64,000 bases of DNA, from positions 28,271,584 to 28,335,583 of the forward strand of contig CM037777.1 in assembly GCA_021229015.1 (NCBI GenBank), given 5' to 3'. Positions within the stretch are counted from its first letter, which is position 1. Every line of letters begins with the position of its first letter. The stretch is from Solen grandis. Lineage: Eukaryota > Mollusca > Bivalvia > Adapedonta > Solenidae. Made by a program: the position numbers and the translations under genes. Below the pieces are notes generated by a model. It was not told where the DNA came from. It saw only the letters and a list, made by a program, of their open reading frames with translations, and made no database searches. Positions 9,176 to 20,381 of the stretch are shown in pieces.

Positions 9176-10879
9176 CTACCTGTCACGCATACCTACTAGA
9201 CAATGCAAATACCTAGAATGTAATATTTGTAAATCACAGACGGAAAAATCTCCCCAAATTGACCCGGTATGCTTAATATATACCCTTTTCCAGTCTCAGT
9301 GTCCTCAAATTAAACACTTAAGTTGGACCACAAACCAAAACCAAGAACAATCATAAAATAACAATGATGATAATGATCCCTGTGTTAGTGATTTCCCTAA
9401 TTGGCTGGGCACTTTAAGTACTGATGATTTACAACGATCAAAGAACGAAACACAAAGCATAAGAGACATAATATCTTTAAAAACAATTTCTGATTTAAAA
9501 TTACCTCGTTCGGAGATAACAAATCAAAGTCAGGAATTTAGACAGTAACTGTCTCAGTGGGAATGTCTTAGGGTAGAAGGGGGGCTACTCTACAGAGAAT
9601 TAGTGCTTGAGAAGGGAAGACAGTATCAGTTAGTTGCCCCTACATCAGTTCGAAATGAAATATTCGAACAACTCCATGCTAAACCGTTTGCAAGCCATTT
9701 AGGACAGGATCGGACTCTTATAAGTCGCTTTTACTGACCAGGGATGAAAATAGATGTAGACAGATGGCTGAAAAAATGCGATTTGTGGGCTAGAGTAAAG
9801 CCAGGTCTAAAATGGGGAAAATCTGAGCTAAATCAAATCAAAGCATCTGGCCTCGTGTCGGTCGTAGGACTTGATATAGTACGGCCCTTGCCACTGACAA
9901 ATAACAATAATGAATTACGGTAGTAGGGGATAACTTCTCAAAATGGAAAGAGGTTTTTACAATACCAAACCACACTGCATCTACACTTGCCGATAAGTTT
10001 TTCTTAAGGTTTAAGGTATGTAAGCAAATACAAAGTGACCAAGGTCGAGAGTTCGAGTCGGAATTATTTAAAAGAATATGTGTGAATTATTAGCGATTAA
10101 GAAAACTATAACAAGTCCATATCGGCCCCAAAGTCATGCAGTCGTCGAATGATTCAATAGAACTCTAATATCGCTACTTTCTATTGCTGTACATAAGAAT
10201 CAGCGTACTTGGGATGATAATTTCCCATTTGTCATGGCTGCATAAAGAGCCTAACTGTACACGTAACCGTTTGATGCTTAGTAGTGAGACTAATTTACCT
10301 ACTGACCTCAAGTTTGGTGAGGATGCATACATTGAGTTTCCTGTCAAATACGTTGAATGGGTAAAACGGGCATCACAAAGGGCATTTGAATATGCCCATT
10401 CTGTACTGAAAACTTCAGTCTTAAGACAAAACCGGGGTTATAATCAAGGGTTAAATATCGGAACATACACAGAAGTGTCTTGGGTCTGGCGTTGGTACCC
10501 ACCATTAGCCAATCAAAAGTTAGGTCTTGGTTGGACTGGCGCGTACTTGGTTATAAATAAGTTATCGGCAGTAACTTACAGTATTAAAAAAACAAACAAA
10601 AAAAAAAACAACAAAAAAACAGAGCAGTCTCCGATTATCAATGTTTATGTTGATCACCTTAAGTCATATTTAGGATGTAACCCTGTGCTAACTGGCGTAT
10701 TCAACCTAGCACTAGTTATACAGATTCAAATGACCCCAGCTATTGAATATCGAGTTGAAGTTAGTCAGTCTAATGTAGGTTATGACAGTTCCGATGATAA
10801 GTCAAACAGAGTGCCTCCTGTATCAATGATAAGAAGGGGGAGACTCAATAGAAGACGGAATCAATGTTCTCCATGTTGA
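9165..10879 (+). pseudogene. Ty3/gypsy integrase region (broken)
   Basis: This is the continuation of pol after the foldback insertion. The first bases (KNTDYLSR) complete the RNase H end. Next are LLYRELVLEKGRQYQLVAP and HAKPFASHLGQDRTLISRFY, the zinc-binding part of integrase. There the expected Cys pair is damaged: KKCDLWARVKPG has Trp where a Cys is expected. VVGLDIVRPLP and IQSDQGREFESELFKRI carry two of the catalytic acidic residues. The long frame 10,184-10,879 encodes the integrase C-terminus with WVKRASQRAFEYAHSVLKTS and LGLGWTGAYLVINKLSAVTY, a GPY-type module. Several stops (for example TGA at 9,737) break the frame. No 3' LTR is recognisable downstream. Confidence 0.92.
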
Positions 10880-10900
10880 CCCTCTAGTTTTAAACACAAG

Positions 10901-10904
<4 letters not shown>

Positions 10905-10949
<45 letters not shown>
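10905..10949. repeat. (TA)n microsatellite
   Basis: About 44 bp of TA repeats immediately after the gypsy relic. Confidence 0.95.
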
Positions 10950-10952
<3 letters not shown>

Positions 10953-11964
10953 TTTAAAAAACCATAAAATTTCCTGCAGAACTTTTTTTCCGACGGGAAT
11001 ATAATTTCCTAGGATTTAAATTTAAACGGAAAATTTATTTTCCGTGATTGATAATCATTTTAGGGTTCCTGTAGGACATTGTATATTATAAAAAAAACCT
11101 ACTTTATTTTGTGTTTTTGCTAACAAGAATGTAATCTCCTGTAGAACTTGCATATTTCCAAATAATATTAATTATTCCTTGCCGGGACCTGTTTCATTCA
11201 CTGTTTCATAAATAACATGTTTTTCACAAAGTGATGAAAATACCAATGGTAATTTCTTCCCTTCTTATTTTAACTAAAAATAAAATGTTTAATCCGAATT
11301 TCGCTATTTCGATTATTTAGCTATTTCAAAGTAAAAATCCCGGTCCCGAGATTGCAATTCATACATATTTTTCAATTTTTATTTCTAAGTAAATTTTCAT
11401 AAATCTTGTGAACGAATTACAATACATGTACAGTCCTTATCAGCAATCGTATCTGGGTCAGTAACGAAGTTTATTTTGTGGAGGCACCTGGAGTGATGGC
11501 TCAGGCAAGTTTTTCACACCTCTTATCAAGATTAGGTTGGTAAATATGCCCGACCGGAAATGTTGATTATTGCTAATCGATGTCTGACATGTTGGTTTAT
11601 ATGCTCGTGCCAGCCGATAAACCCAGATGTCAGATCTTGAGTACATTCCCTATCATCGCTATCGTCACCGGCATGTGACACTACCTGAAGCAGCATTATG
11701 TATCACTATGTTAAGCATGAACTATTTTTATTATTTTTCAAACACTTGCAAATAGTAGATCATATACCTAATAGGTGGTTTAAATGGTATGACGATGTCC
11801 ATGATACGCACCGGTAATAAAAACACAGACATGCACGCGCACAAACCGAAATTTCCATCGGATTTTTAATCCGAATTATCGTTATTTCGAAGTTTTTAGC
11901 TTGGTCCGAGTTTCTACTTTATATTATTTAAAACAGTATCTATAGATGAGAACTTTTAAATGTT
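10950..11964. other. AT-rich non-coding DNA before gap
   Basis: No convincing ORF, repeat family or splice structure. The gypsy 3' LTR would be expected here but I cannot identify one. Confidence 0.5.
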
Positions 11965-12064
11965 NNNNNNNNNNNNNNNNNNNNNNNNNNNNNNNNNNNN
12001 NNNNNNNNNNNNNNNNNNNNNNNNNNNNNNNNNNNNNNNNNNNNNNNNNNNNNNNNNNNNNNNN
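11965..12064. other. Assembly gap (100 N)
   Basis: Exactly 100 N, a conventional placeholder for a gap of unknown size. Sequence on the two sides may not be adjacent in the genome. Confidence 0.99.
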
Positions 12065-12431
12065 TTTTTATTAATCTATTCTATTAAAGGGTGGCCTAGG
12101 CCTATGAACTGATATTACAGTTAAACTAGAGTCACTGAAGGTAGGACGTTGAGCAGTCAACATCTTAAAGGTGAGTATTATAGTATTTAGATATATTATT
12201 TGATATTTCATATTAACCATCATTTGTTTGATTCTATTATTGTTATAATGTTCTAGATATTTAATCATTGATATTATTTTTATTATTATTATTTTATTAT
12301 TATTATTGATATATCTTTTATTAATATATCATTGTCTGAGATCGAATGGAAGTGACCCTCAATTTCCGCGAGTAGATCTCGGATCAAGTATACAAGTCAC
12401 CTCTGTATACTATTACCAAGCAAATGACCAC

Positions 12432-12557
12432 TAATATGGTCGCCGCACATGCGCACTACCCCCAAAACGCTAATATGTAAATTAGATACCTTAAATAAAT
12501 TCAATATGGCCGCCGCACATGCGCACAACCTTAAACGCTTATATGTAAATGAGTTAC
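12432..12557 (+). repeat. Two-copy 69 bp direct repeat
   Basis: Two near copies of 'atatggycgccgcacatgcg' followed by 'cactaccc/cacaacct' and 'cgctaatatgtaaat', starting at about 12,436 and 12,505. It is GC-rich against AT-rich surroundings. The rest of 12,065-12,431 is AT-rich with an ATT-rich low-complexity stretch at 12,275-12,330 and no gene. Confidence 0.8.
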
Positions 12558-12671
12558 TATAAATATAAACAAAATGACCGCCTATTACGTCATCTTTGTT
12601 TAGACGTAAAGCGTCCCCTATACTACTGCGGGAAGCCGGACTCAAAAGTCCTAAAAATGGATGATTTTTTC

Positions 12672-13318
12672 TCAATGAGAATTATCCCAGACAGCTTGCC
12701 ATTTGCATTGAATAAGTTTATTAATAAAGGATTTGAAATCTGTATATGGGATGTTAATGTCAACTTCATTTATATCTGAGGCTGCCTTCGCAGAGCGATT
12801 AGCTTTTTCGCTCCCACGAATTCCCATATGACTAGGAATCCAACAGAAAATAATATCTTTAGTCAAAGACAAGGTATGTTACTTGATAAGAATATCTTGA
12901 ATATGAGGATTGGAAAAAATCATATTTTTAATAGACTGTAAAACTGACAATGAGTCAGAGAATATAATGATTTTATCAGTTGACCTAAAAAAAAGACGTC
13001 TAAGGCTAAGTCAATAGCCTTAGCTTCAGCAGAGAATATGGAATCGCCACCGGGAAGACGATATACTTTTGTGTAAAAATAACTTACCACTGCACAGCTG
13101 GTCGTTTTACCATCTTTTGAGTCATCGGTATATATTTCATAATGATTATTATAAATAGATAGGACTTTATTAAATTTGAATTGAAACACAATTGGATCAG
13201 TATTTGATTTCTTAGAATTAAGAAGAATAAGGTTTACTACAGGTTTTTTCATTGTCCACGGTGGAATATGTGGAACTGTTTTGTTTTTAATCTAATCAAT
13301 ATCCATGTCAGTTTTGAA
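12672..13318 (-). pseudogene. Non-LTR retrotransposon RNase H domain (relic)
   Basis: Two minus-strand frames encode an RNase H domain as found at the C-terminus of LINE-type polyproteins. The first (13,252-12,920) has HYEIYTDDSKDGKTTSCAVV, with the first catalytic Asp, and YRLPGGDSIFSAEAKAIDLA, with the catalytic Glu. The second (12,872-12,672) has IIFCWIPSHMGIRGSEKANR, the His-containing end of the fold. A frameshift near 12,900-12,920 separates them. A short upstream piece (IPPWTMKKPVVNL) extends the similarity to about 13,318. The endonuclease and RT domains are absent, so this is a 3'-end fragment, as usual for 5'-truncated LINEs. Confidence 0.85.
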
Positions 13319-13570
13319 AAAAGATTTTGAGAACGTAAACCAAGTGGTTAGCGGCCCGAGTGTTATGTTAACCGATAATTAGAATAGAGTGCACGATCGG
13401 TCGATTGCCATGGTGACGAACTGCCATTCAAATTCAGGATTCAAATATCGTTTCTTTTCCATTTTTGATACTTTTCAATCTGTTATTTTTTTAGTTTTAA
13501 CGGCTTTCAATTGTCATATTGGTTGTTCGTTGTCAGTAGTAGGGTATGTAGCTCTATGACATGGATTGAC

Positions 13571-13735
13571 TTTTGGGAGCGTTGACTTTTTTGAGAGCCC
13601 GTCAACAGGATCGACTTTACGTCTGGGATTAGGATAGCGGGGGAGGAGCATACGTCAACCGGATCGTCTGTACGTCCGGGATTGAGATAGCGAGGGCGGA
13701 GCATCCTGTAAATCGTATTCTGGTCCCCTCGCCCC
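13571..13735 (+). repeat. Two-copy ~63 bp direct repeat
   Basis: Two copies of 'gtcaacmggatcg.ct.tacgtc.gggattgagatagcg.gggcggagcat' lie head to tail at about 13,601 and 13,654. The rest of 13,319-14,028 shows no gene; it could belong to the 5' flank of the polymerase element. Confidence 0.65.
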
Positions 13736-14028
13736 GAGCAAGAGAAGTTACTAATTACAAAGGTTATATAACGCACTATATAATCAATTATCAAGCTATT
13801 GATATATAAAGAAATATTGATTGATAGTATCTTTAATTAAATATAAATTATAGAAATGTTGGACGGTCGATTGAAACTCAATCCAGTATGTCATTCTCTC
13901 AATTGTATATTCTTGTATACATGTATATAAATTTGAAATATTTAACGTTGTCTATTTATACACATATATAAACATTTAATATAAAGACATTCGAAGGTAT
14001 AAGTTTGTGGAGGTTCGATGGAGAAAAA

Positions 14029-14108
14029 ATGAATTTCTGCGCTAAATGTGGTACTAGATTTGAAAGTGAGAGGGCATTTAAATCTCATATATGCAAGGAA
14101 GATAACGA
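14029..14108 (+). pseudogene. Polymerase gene exon 1 (zinc finger)
   Basis: The ATG at 14,029 opens a 26-codon exon, MNFCAKCGTRFESERAFKSH and ICKEDN, a C2HC-type zinc finger. It ends at a GTAAGT donor (14,109). Joining to the acceptor TTATTTTCAG (ends 14,480) keeps the reading frame into the zinc-finger ORF of exon 2, so the intron of 372 bp is well supported. The ATG at 14,018 is ignored because it stops after four codons. This is the likely start of the DNA polymerase gene that follows. Confidence 0.7.
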
Positions 14109-14480
14109 GTAAGTAGTTTAATGTGCATCATAATTTAAATACTTATATGTTTTTTTTGTTTGTTTTTTTCAAACCCTATAATATTATATAGACAATGTAT
14201 CAAATGTGATTTATTTTATTTATGATATTGTACGGTGTGGAGTGGGATGACCTCGACACACACACACGCACACACACACACCTAATGACAAGGAAATAAA
14301 TTTGGTGACCCTGTTTATAGGGACCTGAAGAAAAAAATACACTATAAGAAATTGCGTATGAATGTAAATCCAGTAAAGACGTTAGTATTAAAACATTAAT
14401 TCAAGTAAGCATTCAATTAATTAATTAACCAATTAATCAATTTATAATCAACTAAATTAATATCGTTTTATTATTTTCAG

Positions 14481-15185
14481 TATCCAAAAGGATGGTCGAA
14501 CATGTTTGAAATGTCAGAAGACATTCTCATCAAGTTTTAATCTGCGTCGACATCGGGAAAAATGCGAGCGGATGAAAGAACCAGAAAGAAAAAGAACGTT
14601 CTGTAAGAAATGTAAGAAGGAATATGCTACGTATTATGGGAGACTTAAGCATGAGAGAAAATGCGATAAAACATCAGAGTTTTCTTGTCAGACATGCAAT
14701 GAAACGTATCCAAGTTCATCGCAATTAGTGGAACACCAAAACAAAACGGGTCACGTGACGGCGGGGGGAAGTGGACTCCAGGGAAAAGGACAGCAGAGGA
14801 GAGGGGAACTGAACGATGAAACTTCTCAGTTGAGTCAGAAGCGACGAGTAAATAATATAATTCGCTGTCGCCAATGTGAATTCTCAACAACATCTCACAG
14901 CGACTTTTATGATCACCGCTCAATGGTACATTCTCAAGCAAACGCTGCTACGTTTCAACCATCTCCTTGGAATGATAATGATACTTTACCTTGGGAGGAG
15001 GCTGACGGTACCATTGACGAAAATTTTTACCGCGCTTACAACCAGCACAGACATCTGATTTTAAAGCAGAAAAGGACAGCATTGACAAATACGATTCGTT
15101 ATAACTTCCCAACAACGCATGACATTGCTGTAGAACAGTTATATAACCAGATTGACGAAATATACGGGGATAATGACTCGGCATT
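14481..15185 (+). pseudogene. PolB gene N-terminal zinc-finger region (exon 2, broken at end)
   Basis: The frame encodes further C2H2-like fingers: TCLKCQKTFSSSFNLRRHRE, FCKKCKKEYATYYGRLKHER, FSCQTCNETYPSSSQLVEH and IRCRQCEFSTTSHSDFYDH. An acidic linker follows. Arrays of fingers before a family B DNA polymerase are known in large virus-like eukaryotic transposons. The frame is lost at about 15,170-15,185, where homology passes to the next frame (SFGIILRHFETGQYRYFAP). The finger spacing and cysteines are well kept, so decay is recent. Confidence 0.8.
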
Positions 15186-16833
15186 TGTCGTTTGGCATCA
15201 TTCTCCGACACTTCGAGACCGGACAGTATAGATATTTCGCTCCATATTATCTCGATTCCTTGTTTGAATCGTCAGTGTTAATTTCTAACAGGGAGGATTT
15301 AAATCGATTACGACTTCGCTTGAGCGAAATAGATGTTGTCCGACATTCTTTATTACAACGACCGGACACGAAATATAAACCCGTGCTAATAACTAATACC
15401 GTTTATTCAGTGTATCGGACGTCATTCCCTCTGGGTCACGGTGTACAACTTCCCGGCTATGTACTTAAGAAGAAGTCAATCATCGCTTTACACAAAAACC
15501 CCGACAAAGGGCGGGTATATGATGATGATATGTGCATGTTCAGATGCCTAGCGTATCACGAATTGAAGAAAGTGAATGTAGAAACAATGTCTAAACGTCT
15601 TCATCACTCTTGGCTGCGATATGTTGAGAAGCGGAAATTACGCTCTTCAGAAATATCCACAAACAATATACCGGATGTAGAACAATGTTTTAATATTAAT
15701 ATTAACATTTATCAGTTAAATAAAGATAAATCAGTTGACGTTATTTATAAGTCTCGCAACGTTTTCGAAACGAATGGTGTACCAAACACGATGTATTTGA
15801 ATTTATTCGACAATCATTTATCATACATTAAAAACTTCAAGACGTATAGTAGCAAATTTAAGTGCGGGGATTGTAATAAGATGTTCGTGAATTCCTTTCA
15901 GTTAAATCGTCACCTCAAATCTTGTGAAAAGCTGCGTAAGTTCATATTTCCTGGAGGGTACTATAAACAAAACAAAACTATATTTGATAGGTTAGAAGAG
16001 TTCGGGATTGTTGTATCGCGAGAATTGAGATATTATCCCTGGTTTTCCGTGTTCGATATGGAAGCTATGGTAGTGCCATACCATGGACAAAATGAACAAG
16101 TGGGAAAAAGAAAATTAATGGCGACGCATACCCCCATTTCAGTATGTCTCTATAGCAACGTGCAAGGCTATAAAAAAGAACAATTCATACTTAATAAAGA
16201 TCTCGACATATTAATACTCGAAATGATAAGTCGACAAAATGAAATTTCGGATAGTGCGAGCAGCTTTCGCGAGAAAGGTGGGGTAACGTTTTCAACGAAT
16301 TATCAAAATTAAAAGCGAAATGGTGTGATACGAACACGCGCTCAAAAGAGGATGATAGCTCAGTTTGTGCAATTGATACTGACGAATTTGAACCCCCATC
16401 CGCGGAATTTACGCGCGCGTTAGGTAAAGAAAATGTGTGGCACAATGTGTTACATAATCTCTCATCTAATAATGAATTGCGAGTAGAATACAATGACTGG
16501 AGCGACTCCGAAGTTAGCAGTATCGATGATGATGATGATGATGATGGTGAAGAATTTCATCCCCTAAACCAAAGTCACGATGATGATGACAATGTAGCTG
16601 TTGTTGTTGTTGTGATGATGATGATGATGATGTAACCGAAGGTGAAAAAAGTTCTGATTTTACTCATAAATTAATGAAAAAACGAGTATCTCAACTTATT
16701 TCTGACTTTGAACGCTATTGTAAGCAAATGCCCGTGATAGGATTTAATTCTGGTAAATACGATATCAATCTAATAAAGGGGAAATTAATTACTCATTTGG
16801 GATTGTACAAAGAAAAAAGCAAACACTTTATAA
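15186..16833 (+). pseudogene. PolB gene: OTU-like segment and 3'-5' exonuclease region (broken)
   Basis: The frame to 16,312 contains YDDDMCMFRCLAYHELKK, resembling a 'D-x-C-x-F-R' cysteine-protease-like segment seen ahead of the polymerase in some Polintons (from memory). A further finger follows (FKCGDCNKMFVNSFQLNRHL), then the exonuclease I motif FDMEA at 16,052-16,066. Frameshifts occur at about 16,290 and again at about 16,610-16,630 in GAT/GTT microsatellites that encode an acidic stretch. After these the Exo II motif GFNSGKYDINLI appears at about 16,740. The reading is cut at 16,834 by a 2.2 kb repeat element. I report the breaks but do not reconstruct the protein. Confidence 0.85.
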
Positions 16834-19066
16834 TCAAGAACAAGAGGCCCATGATGGCCCTAAATCGCTCACCTGAGATAAATAGGTTGACCCAAGGAAC
16901 ATATGTACCAATTTATTTTAAAATCTGGCCAGTAGTTTTGAAGAAGATGATTTTTAAAGTTTTCATATTTTTTTTCTTTTTGTTGCCATGGCAACCAGAG
17001 TTCTTCATGGATCAAGTTTATTTTAGCAATTTTTGTGAAGGTTGACCCAAGGATCATCCCTGCCAAGTTTAATCAAATTCTGTCCAGTGGTTTCAGAGGA
17101 GATGTTGTTTAAAGGTTTCTCTATATACATATAAGGCAAATAAGCCCCGCCCCTGGTGGCCATTTTTTTTACGGATCGGAATAATTTTAGCAACTTTGGT
17201 AGAGGTTGACCCAAGGAACATCTGTACCAATTTATTTTAAAATCTGGGCAGTAGTTTTGAAGAAGATGATTTTTAAAGTTTTCATTTTTTTTCTTTTTGT
17301 TGCCATGGCAACCAGAGTTCTTCATGGATCAACTTTATTTTAGCAACTTTTGTGAAGGTTGACCCAAGGATCATCCCTGCCAAGTTTAATCAAAGGCAAA
17401 TAAGCCCCGCCCCTGGCGGCCATGTTTTTTTACGGATCGGAATAATTTTAGCAACTTTGGTAGAGGTTGACCCAAGGAACATCTGTACCAAATTATTTTG
17501 AAATCTGGCCAGTAGTTTTGAAGGAGATGATTTTTAAAGTTTTCAAATTATTTTTCTTTTTGTTGCCATGGCAACCAGAGTTCTTCATGGATCAACTTTA
17601 TTTTTAGAACTTTGTAGAGCCTCACCTAAGGAACATTCCTGCCAAGTTTCATTAAATTCTGTCCAGTGGTTTCAGAGAGATGTAGTTAAAAGGTTTCTCT
17701 ATATACATATAAGGCAAATAAGCCCCGCCCTGGCGGCCATGTTTTTTTACGGATCGGAATAATTTTAGCAACTTTGGTAGAGGTTGACCCAAGGAACATC
17801 TGTACCAAATTATTTTGAAATCTGGCCAGTAGTTTTGAAGGAGATGATTTTTAAAGTTTTCATTTTTTTTCTTTTTGTTGCCATGGGAACCAGAGTTCTT
17901 CATGGATCAAGTTTATTTAAGCAACTTTTGTGAAGGTTGACCCAAGGATCATCCCTGCCAAGTTTAATCAAATTCTGTCCAGTGGTTTTCAGAGGAGATT
18001 GTTTAAAGGTTTCTCTATATACATATAAGCAAATAAGCCCCGCCCCTGGCGGCCATGTTTTTTTACGGATCGGAATAATTTTAGCAACTTTGGTAGAAGT
18101 TGACCCAAGGAACATCTGTACCAAATTATTTTGAAATCTGGCCAGTAGTTTTGAAGGAGATGATTTTTAAAGTTTTCATATTTTTTTTTTTTGTTCCATG
18201 GCAACCAGAGTTTTAGCAACTTTTGTAGAGCCTCACCTAAGGAACATTCCTGCCAAGTTTCATTAAATTCTGTCCAGTGGTTTCAGAGCAGATGTTGTTA
18301 AAAGGTTTCTCTATATACATATAAGGCAAATATGCCCCGCCCCTGGCGGCCATGTTTTTTTACGGATCGGAATAATTTTAGCAACTTTGGTAGAGGTTGA
18401 CCCAAGGAACACCTGTACCAAATTATTTTGAAATCTGGCCAGTAGTTTTGAAGGAGATGATTTTTAAAGTTTTCATATTTTTTTTCTTTTTGTTGCCATG
18501 GCAACCAGAGTTCTTCATGGATCAACTTTATTTTAGCAACTTTTGTAGAGCCTCACCCAAGGAACATTCCTGCCAAGTTTCATTAAATTCTGTCCAGTGG
18601 TTTCAGAGGAGATGTTGTTTAAAGGTTTCTCTATATACATATAAGGCAAATAAGCCCCGCCCCTGGCGGCCATGTTTTTTTACGGATCGGAATAATTTTA
18701 GCAACTTTGGTAGAGGTTGACCCAAGGAACATCTGTACCAAATTATTTTGAAATCTGGCCAGTAGTTTTGAAGGAGATGATTTTTAAAGTTTTCAAATTA
18801 TTTTTTTTTTGTTGCCATGGCAACCAGAGTTCTTCATGGATCAACTTTATTTTAGCAACTTTTGTAGAGCCTCACCCAAGGAACATTCCTGCCAAGTTTC
18901 ATTAAATTCTGTCCAGTGGTTTCAGAGGAGATGTTGTTTAAAGCAAATTGTTGACGACGGACGACGCACGACGGACGACGGACGACGCACGACGCACGAC
19001 GACGGACGCCGGACGAAGGGCGATCACAAAAGCTCACCTTGAGCACTTTGTGCTCAGGTGAGCTAA
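16834..19066 (+). mobile_element. Helitron-like non-autonomous tandem repeat element inside PolB
   Basis: It begins TCAAGAACAAGAGGCCCATG and ends with a 15 bp-stem hairpin followed by AGCTAA. A 5'-TC start, a 3' hairpin and a CTRR end are Helitron features. The body is about seven copies of a ~320 bp unit, each built of two half-units around 'gttgacccaaggaacatctg' and 'ccaagtttcattaaattctg', with 'ggcaaataagccccgcccct' in each. A GC-rich 'gacgacggacgacgcacgac' tract precedes the hairpin. It interrupts the polymerase frame between Exo II and the next conserved segment. All small ORFs here come from the repeated unit. No Rep/helicase is present. Confidence 0.75.
19031..19064 (+). repeat. Terminal hairpin of the Helitron-like element
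   Basis: AGCTCACCTTGAGCAC, loop TTT, GTGCTCAGGTGAGCT: a 15 bp stem with one bulged base directly before the CTAA end. Confidence 0.9.
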
Positions 19067-20381
19067 AAATAATAACTACGTCTGCGTCAGTAATGATGAA
19101 TTACGATTTGTAGATATGACTAATTATCTCCCACCAGGTACATCGTATGATCAATTTCTGGCAGCTTTCGATGTCCCATTACGGAAATCATATTTTCTGT
19201 ACGAATATTTTGATAAGATCGATAAACTAAAAGAACCCCGTTTACCTCCTATAGAGGCATTTTATTCAACTCTAAAAAATTGCAATCTTTTAGAAAATAA
19301 AGACTTTATCAGGTATGTAAGACTCATAGAATCTGAAAAAATATCCCCCGAGGAGGCATTGAAAATTCTCGGTAGAACATCTACTCCCTCTTCTTCTATC
19401 GAAGAAACGTATGAAAAATTAGAAAATATATGGATAGAGAAAAATATGTCAACTTTCCGCGACTATTTACAATACTACTCTGAGCTCGATGTAGGTCCTT
19501 TTGTACAAGGTGTTGCTACTTTTCAAAGTTTTTATTTCTCAAAAGGGTTAGACGTCTTCAAAGATTTCGTGTCCGTTCCCGGTATTGCTAGAAAAATGCT
19601 TTACAGGTGCGGATTGCAGGAGGGGGCGTCTTTTTCTCTCTTCGAAAAATACGATGCGGATCTGTACGATACTTTCAAGAATAATCTAACAGGAGGCCCT
19701 TCTATCGTATTTTGCAGACACCATCAGGTAGGAAAGACTCTAATAAGAGGCAGAAATGACCGACCGAATCCATATATGGTTACGACGCTAATAGCCTCTA
19801 CCTATATGCCATTTGTCAAGAAATGCCCGTTGGTCGGTACATTCGACGTCGGGCAGAAAATAATTTCAAACCTGACAATAAAGTGAAGCGGTTTTACGCT
19901 ATGTATGAATGGATGAATTGGCTTAACCATTCCGAAGGTAAAAATATCCAACATAAAATGAATAATGGTAGCGAATTTAGGGTCGGGCCTTACTTTGTGG
20001 ATGGATACGATCCGAACACGCGAGAAATATACGAATCACAGGTGTCCGTGCATGAATATGACAGATGATAAGAGCATTGCTATTTATGAGAGAACGAAGG
20101 AAAGACTGAAGTTTATTAAGAATCAGGGCTATAAGGTAAACGCGATATGGGAATGTGAATATAGGGATATGTTAAAATCTAACGAGGATATGAAGGCGTT
20201 CGTACAACAAAGCTTACCCTCATTTTATAGAAAGTATTCTTCAGAGGTAGAGCAAACGGACATTATAAGGGGAATAATGGATGATAGTCTTTTTGGATTT
20301 ATCGAATGTGATACATGTATACGTGTGCCAGACACGTGGGATGAAGTTGAAATGAAACCGCAAACTGAACTATCTCCTTAG
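19067..20381 (+). pseudogene. PolB gene middle region (broken)
   Basis: The frame from about 19,080 continues the exonuclease/TPR-like part of a protein-primed family B polymerase: LRFVDMTNYLPPGTSYDQFL, then the Exo III-like YYSELDVGPFVQG. The palm A region near 19,770-19,850 is split by a frameshift between two ORFs (one ending about 19,886, the next starting 19,823). Another frameshift lies near 20,055, and a TAG at 20,379-20,381 interrupts an otherwise continuous frame. Length and order match one polymerase. I leave it unrestored. Confidence 0.88.

Noticed and set aside
12397..12675. 92-codon minus-strand ORF
   Set aside because: Runs across the 69 bp direct repeat and shows no recognisable protein features.
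16435..16635. Acidic/poly-Val/poly-Met ORF as a separate gene
   Set aside because: It is part of the polymerase reading interrupted by GAT/GTT microsatellite slippage.
17023..18905. Set of ~65-100 codon ORFs sharing FFFFLLPWQPEFF and similar
   Set aside because: They are the same non-coding tandem unit read repeatedly within the Helitron-like element.
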